A stretch of 64,000 nucleotides of DNA, from contig CP078014.1 of assembly GCA_020544565.1 (NCBI GenBank), positions 2,172,016 to 2,236,015 on the forward strand, given 5' to 3'. The notes under the pieces were generated by a model. It was not told the DNA's origin. It saw nothing but the letters and a program-made list of their open reading frames with translations, and did no database searches. Each line of letters opens with the position of its first letter. The stretch's first letter is position 1. The translations under genes were made by a program, and so were the position numbers. This document shows, piece after piece, positions 63,703-64,000 of the stretch. The stretch comes from Bradyrhizobiaceae bacterium (lineage in GTDB: Bacteria > Pseudomonadota > Alphaproteobacteria > Rhizobiales > Xanthobacteraceae).

Positions 63703-64000
63703 CGGCCACCTCCATGAACCCCGGCGGCCTCAGCCTTGTCGCTGATCCGGTTCGTCTCGGTCACGCGCGGACTGTTGGCCTTGCGTAGACGCTCGGCCGC
63801 GAGTTCGATGGCTTCGATGATCTGGCCGTAGCCGGTGCAGCGGCAGATATTCCCGGAAATCGCGTCGACGATATCCTCGCGGGTCGGCTCCAGCGTGCTT
63901 TCAAGGAGCGAATGAGCCGTCAGGATCATCCCGGGCGTGCAATAACCGCATTGCATGCCGTGCGTTTCACAAAACGCGTCCTGAATGACACCCAATTCGC
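63699..64000 (-). CDS. (2Fe-2S)-binding small subunit of molybdenum hydroxylase, 5' part outside window
   Basis: Only the C-terminal 100 residues are visible. They contain the second 2Fe-2S cluster motif: MQCGYCTPGMILTAHSLLE, then SGNICRCTGYGQIIEAI (Cys pairs C-x2-C and C-x-C). The open frame continues to the window edge (E-L-G-V-I-Q before the first Met), so the true start and the first cluster lie outside. It passes electrons from the molybdenum site. The acidic and polar tail TNRISDKAEAAGVHGGGR is unremarkable. Confidence 0.88.
   Translation of the reverse strand, partial: ELGVIQDAFCETHGMQCGYCTPGMILTAHSLLESTLEPTREDIVDAISGNICRCTGYGQIIEAIELAAERLRKANSPRVTETNRISDKAEAAGVHGGGR

Noticed and set aside
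62212..63717. 501-codon plus-strand frame opposite the molybdenum subunit
   Set aside because: The minus strand carries the hydroxylase motifs; the plus-strand translation is a low-complexity shadow.

Overview
The window is GC-rich alphaproteobacterial chromosome. Protein similarity, gene style (ATGA/GTGA overlaps, many solute-binding-protein importers, monomeric isocitrate dehydrogenase, a fused MrpAB antiporter subunit) and a dispersed-repeat-like element at about 11101-11200 point to the Bradyrhizobium/Rhodopseudomonas/Afipia group (Nitrobacteraceae). This placement is inferred from recalled families; no search was run. No rRNA, tRNA, CRISPR array, IS element or prophage was seen.

Layout. 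(1) 1-1752: the 5' end of putA, a divergent Lrp-type regulator (PutR-like) and a zinc alcohol dehydrogenase. (2) 2123-17457: an envelope and ion-homeostasis block, all on the plus strand. It holds a MacA/MacB-like ABC exporter (three genes), a P2-type cation ATPase, two tandem DUF1538 membrane proteins followed by a PII-like protein, a tandem universal stress protein, and a complete seven-function Mrp/Pha Na+(K+)/H+ antiporter operon in six genes. (3) 17493-22702: minus-strand genes for a YdcH-like protein with a TTG start, a conserved small protein, a DUF2252 protein, a sugar-acid dehydratase of the IlvD/Edd family and a LOG-family protein. (4) 23223-28002: a complete Liv/HAAT-type ABC importer. 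(5) 28019-32232: a heavy-metal-type RND pump and adaptor without an outer-membrane factor. (6) 32430-42217: a catabolic cluster with aldehyde dehydrogenase, maleate isomerase/Asp-Glu racemase-like protein, a second complete HAAT importer, an AA_synth-family protein, a divergent FCD-type GntR regulator and an enamidase-like amidohydrolase. (7) 42251-52488: a LacI-controlled polyol or sugar operon with a CUT1 ABC importer, FGGY kinase, AGPS-like FAD oxidase, SDR and glycerol-dehydrogenase-like enzyme. (8) 52764-54998: monomeric NADP isocitrate dehydrogenase. (9) 55409-64000: a tightly packed operon with a molybdenum hydroxylase, ACMSD-like amidohydrolase, CoxG-like protein, alpha/beta hydrolase, a TauT/NitT-type ABC importer and a Bug-type binding protein, running off the right edge.

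Together, regions 4 and 6-9 describe a nutritional specialist's accessory territory: four ABC importers plus one Bug receptor within about 40 kb, two with local repressor-type regulators and catabolic enzymes for one substrate class each. The most original candidates are the DUF1538 pair with its PII-like partner (possible PII-gated transport), the enamidase-centred catabolon, and the molybdenum hydroxylase operon, whose ACMSD-like enzyme lacks a family histidine. Regulatory structure visible in the DNA includes a perfect palindrome between the divergent gntR and AA_synth genes, a 10-bp inverted repeat containing a LacI-type operator ahead of the polyol operon, and strong hairpins directly after the binding-protein gene in two separate importer operons.
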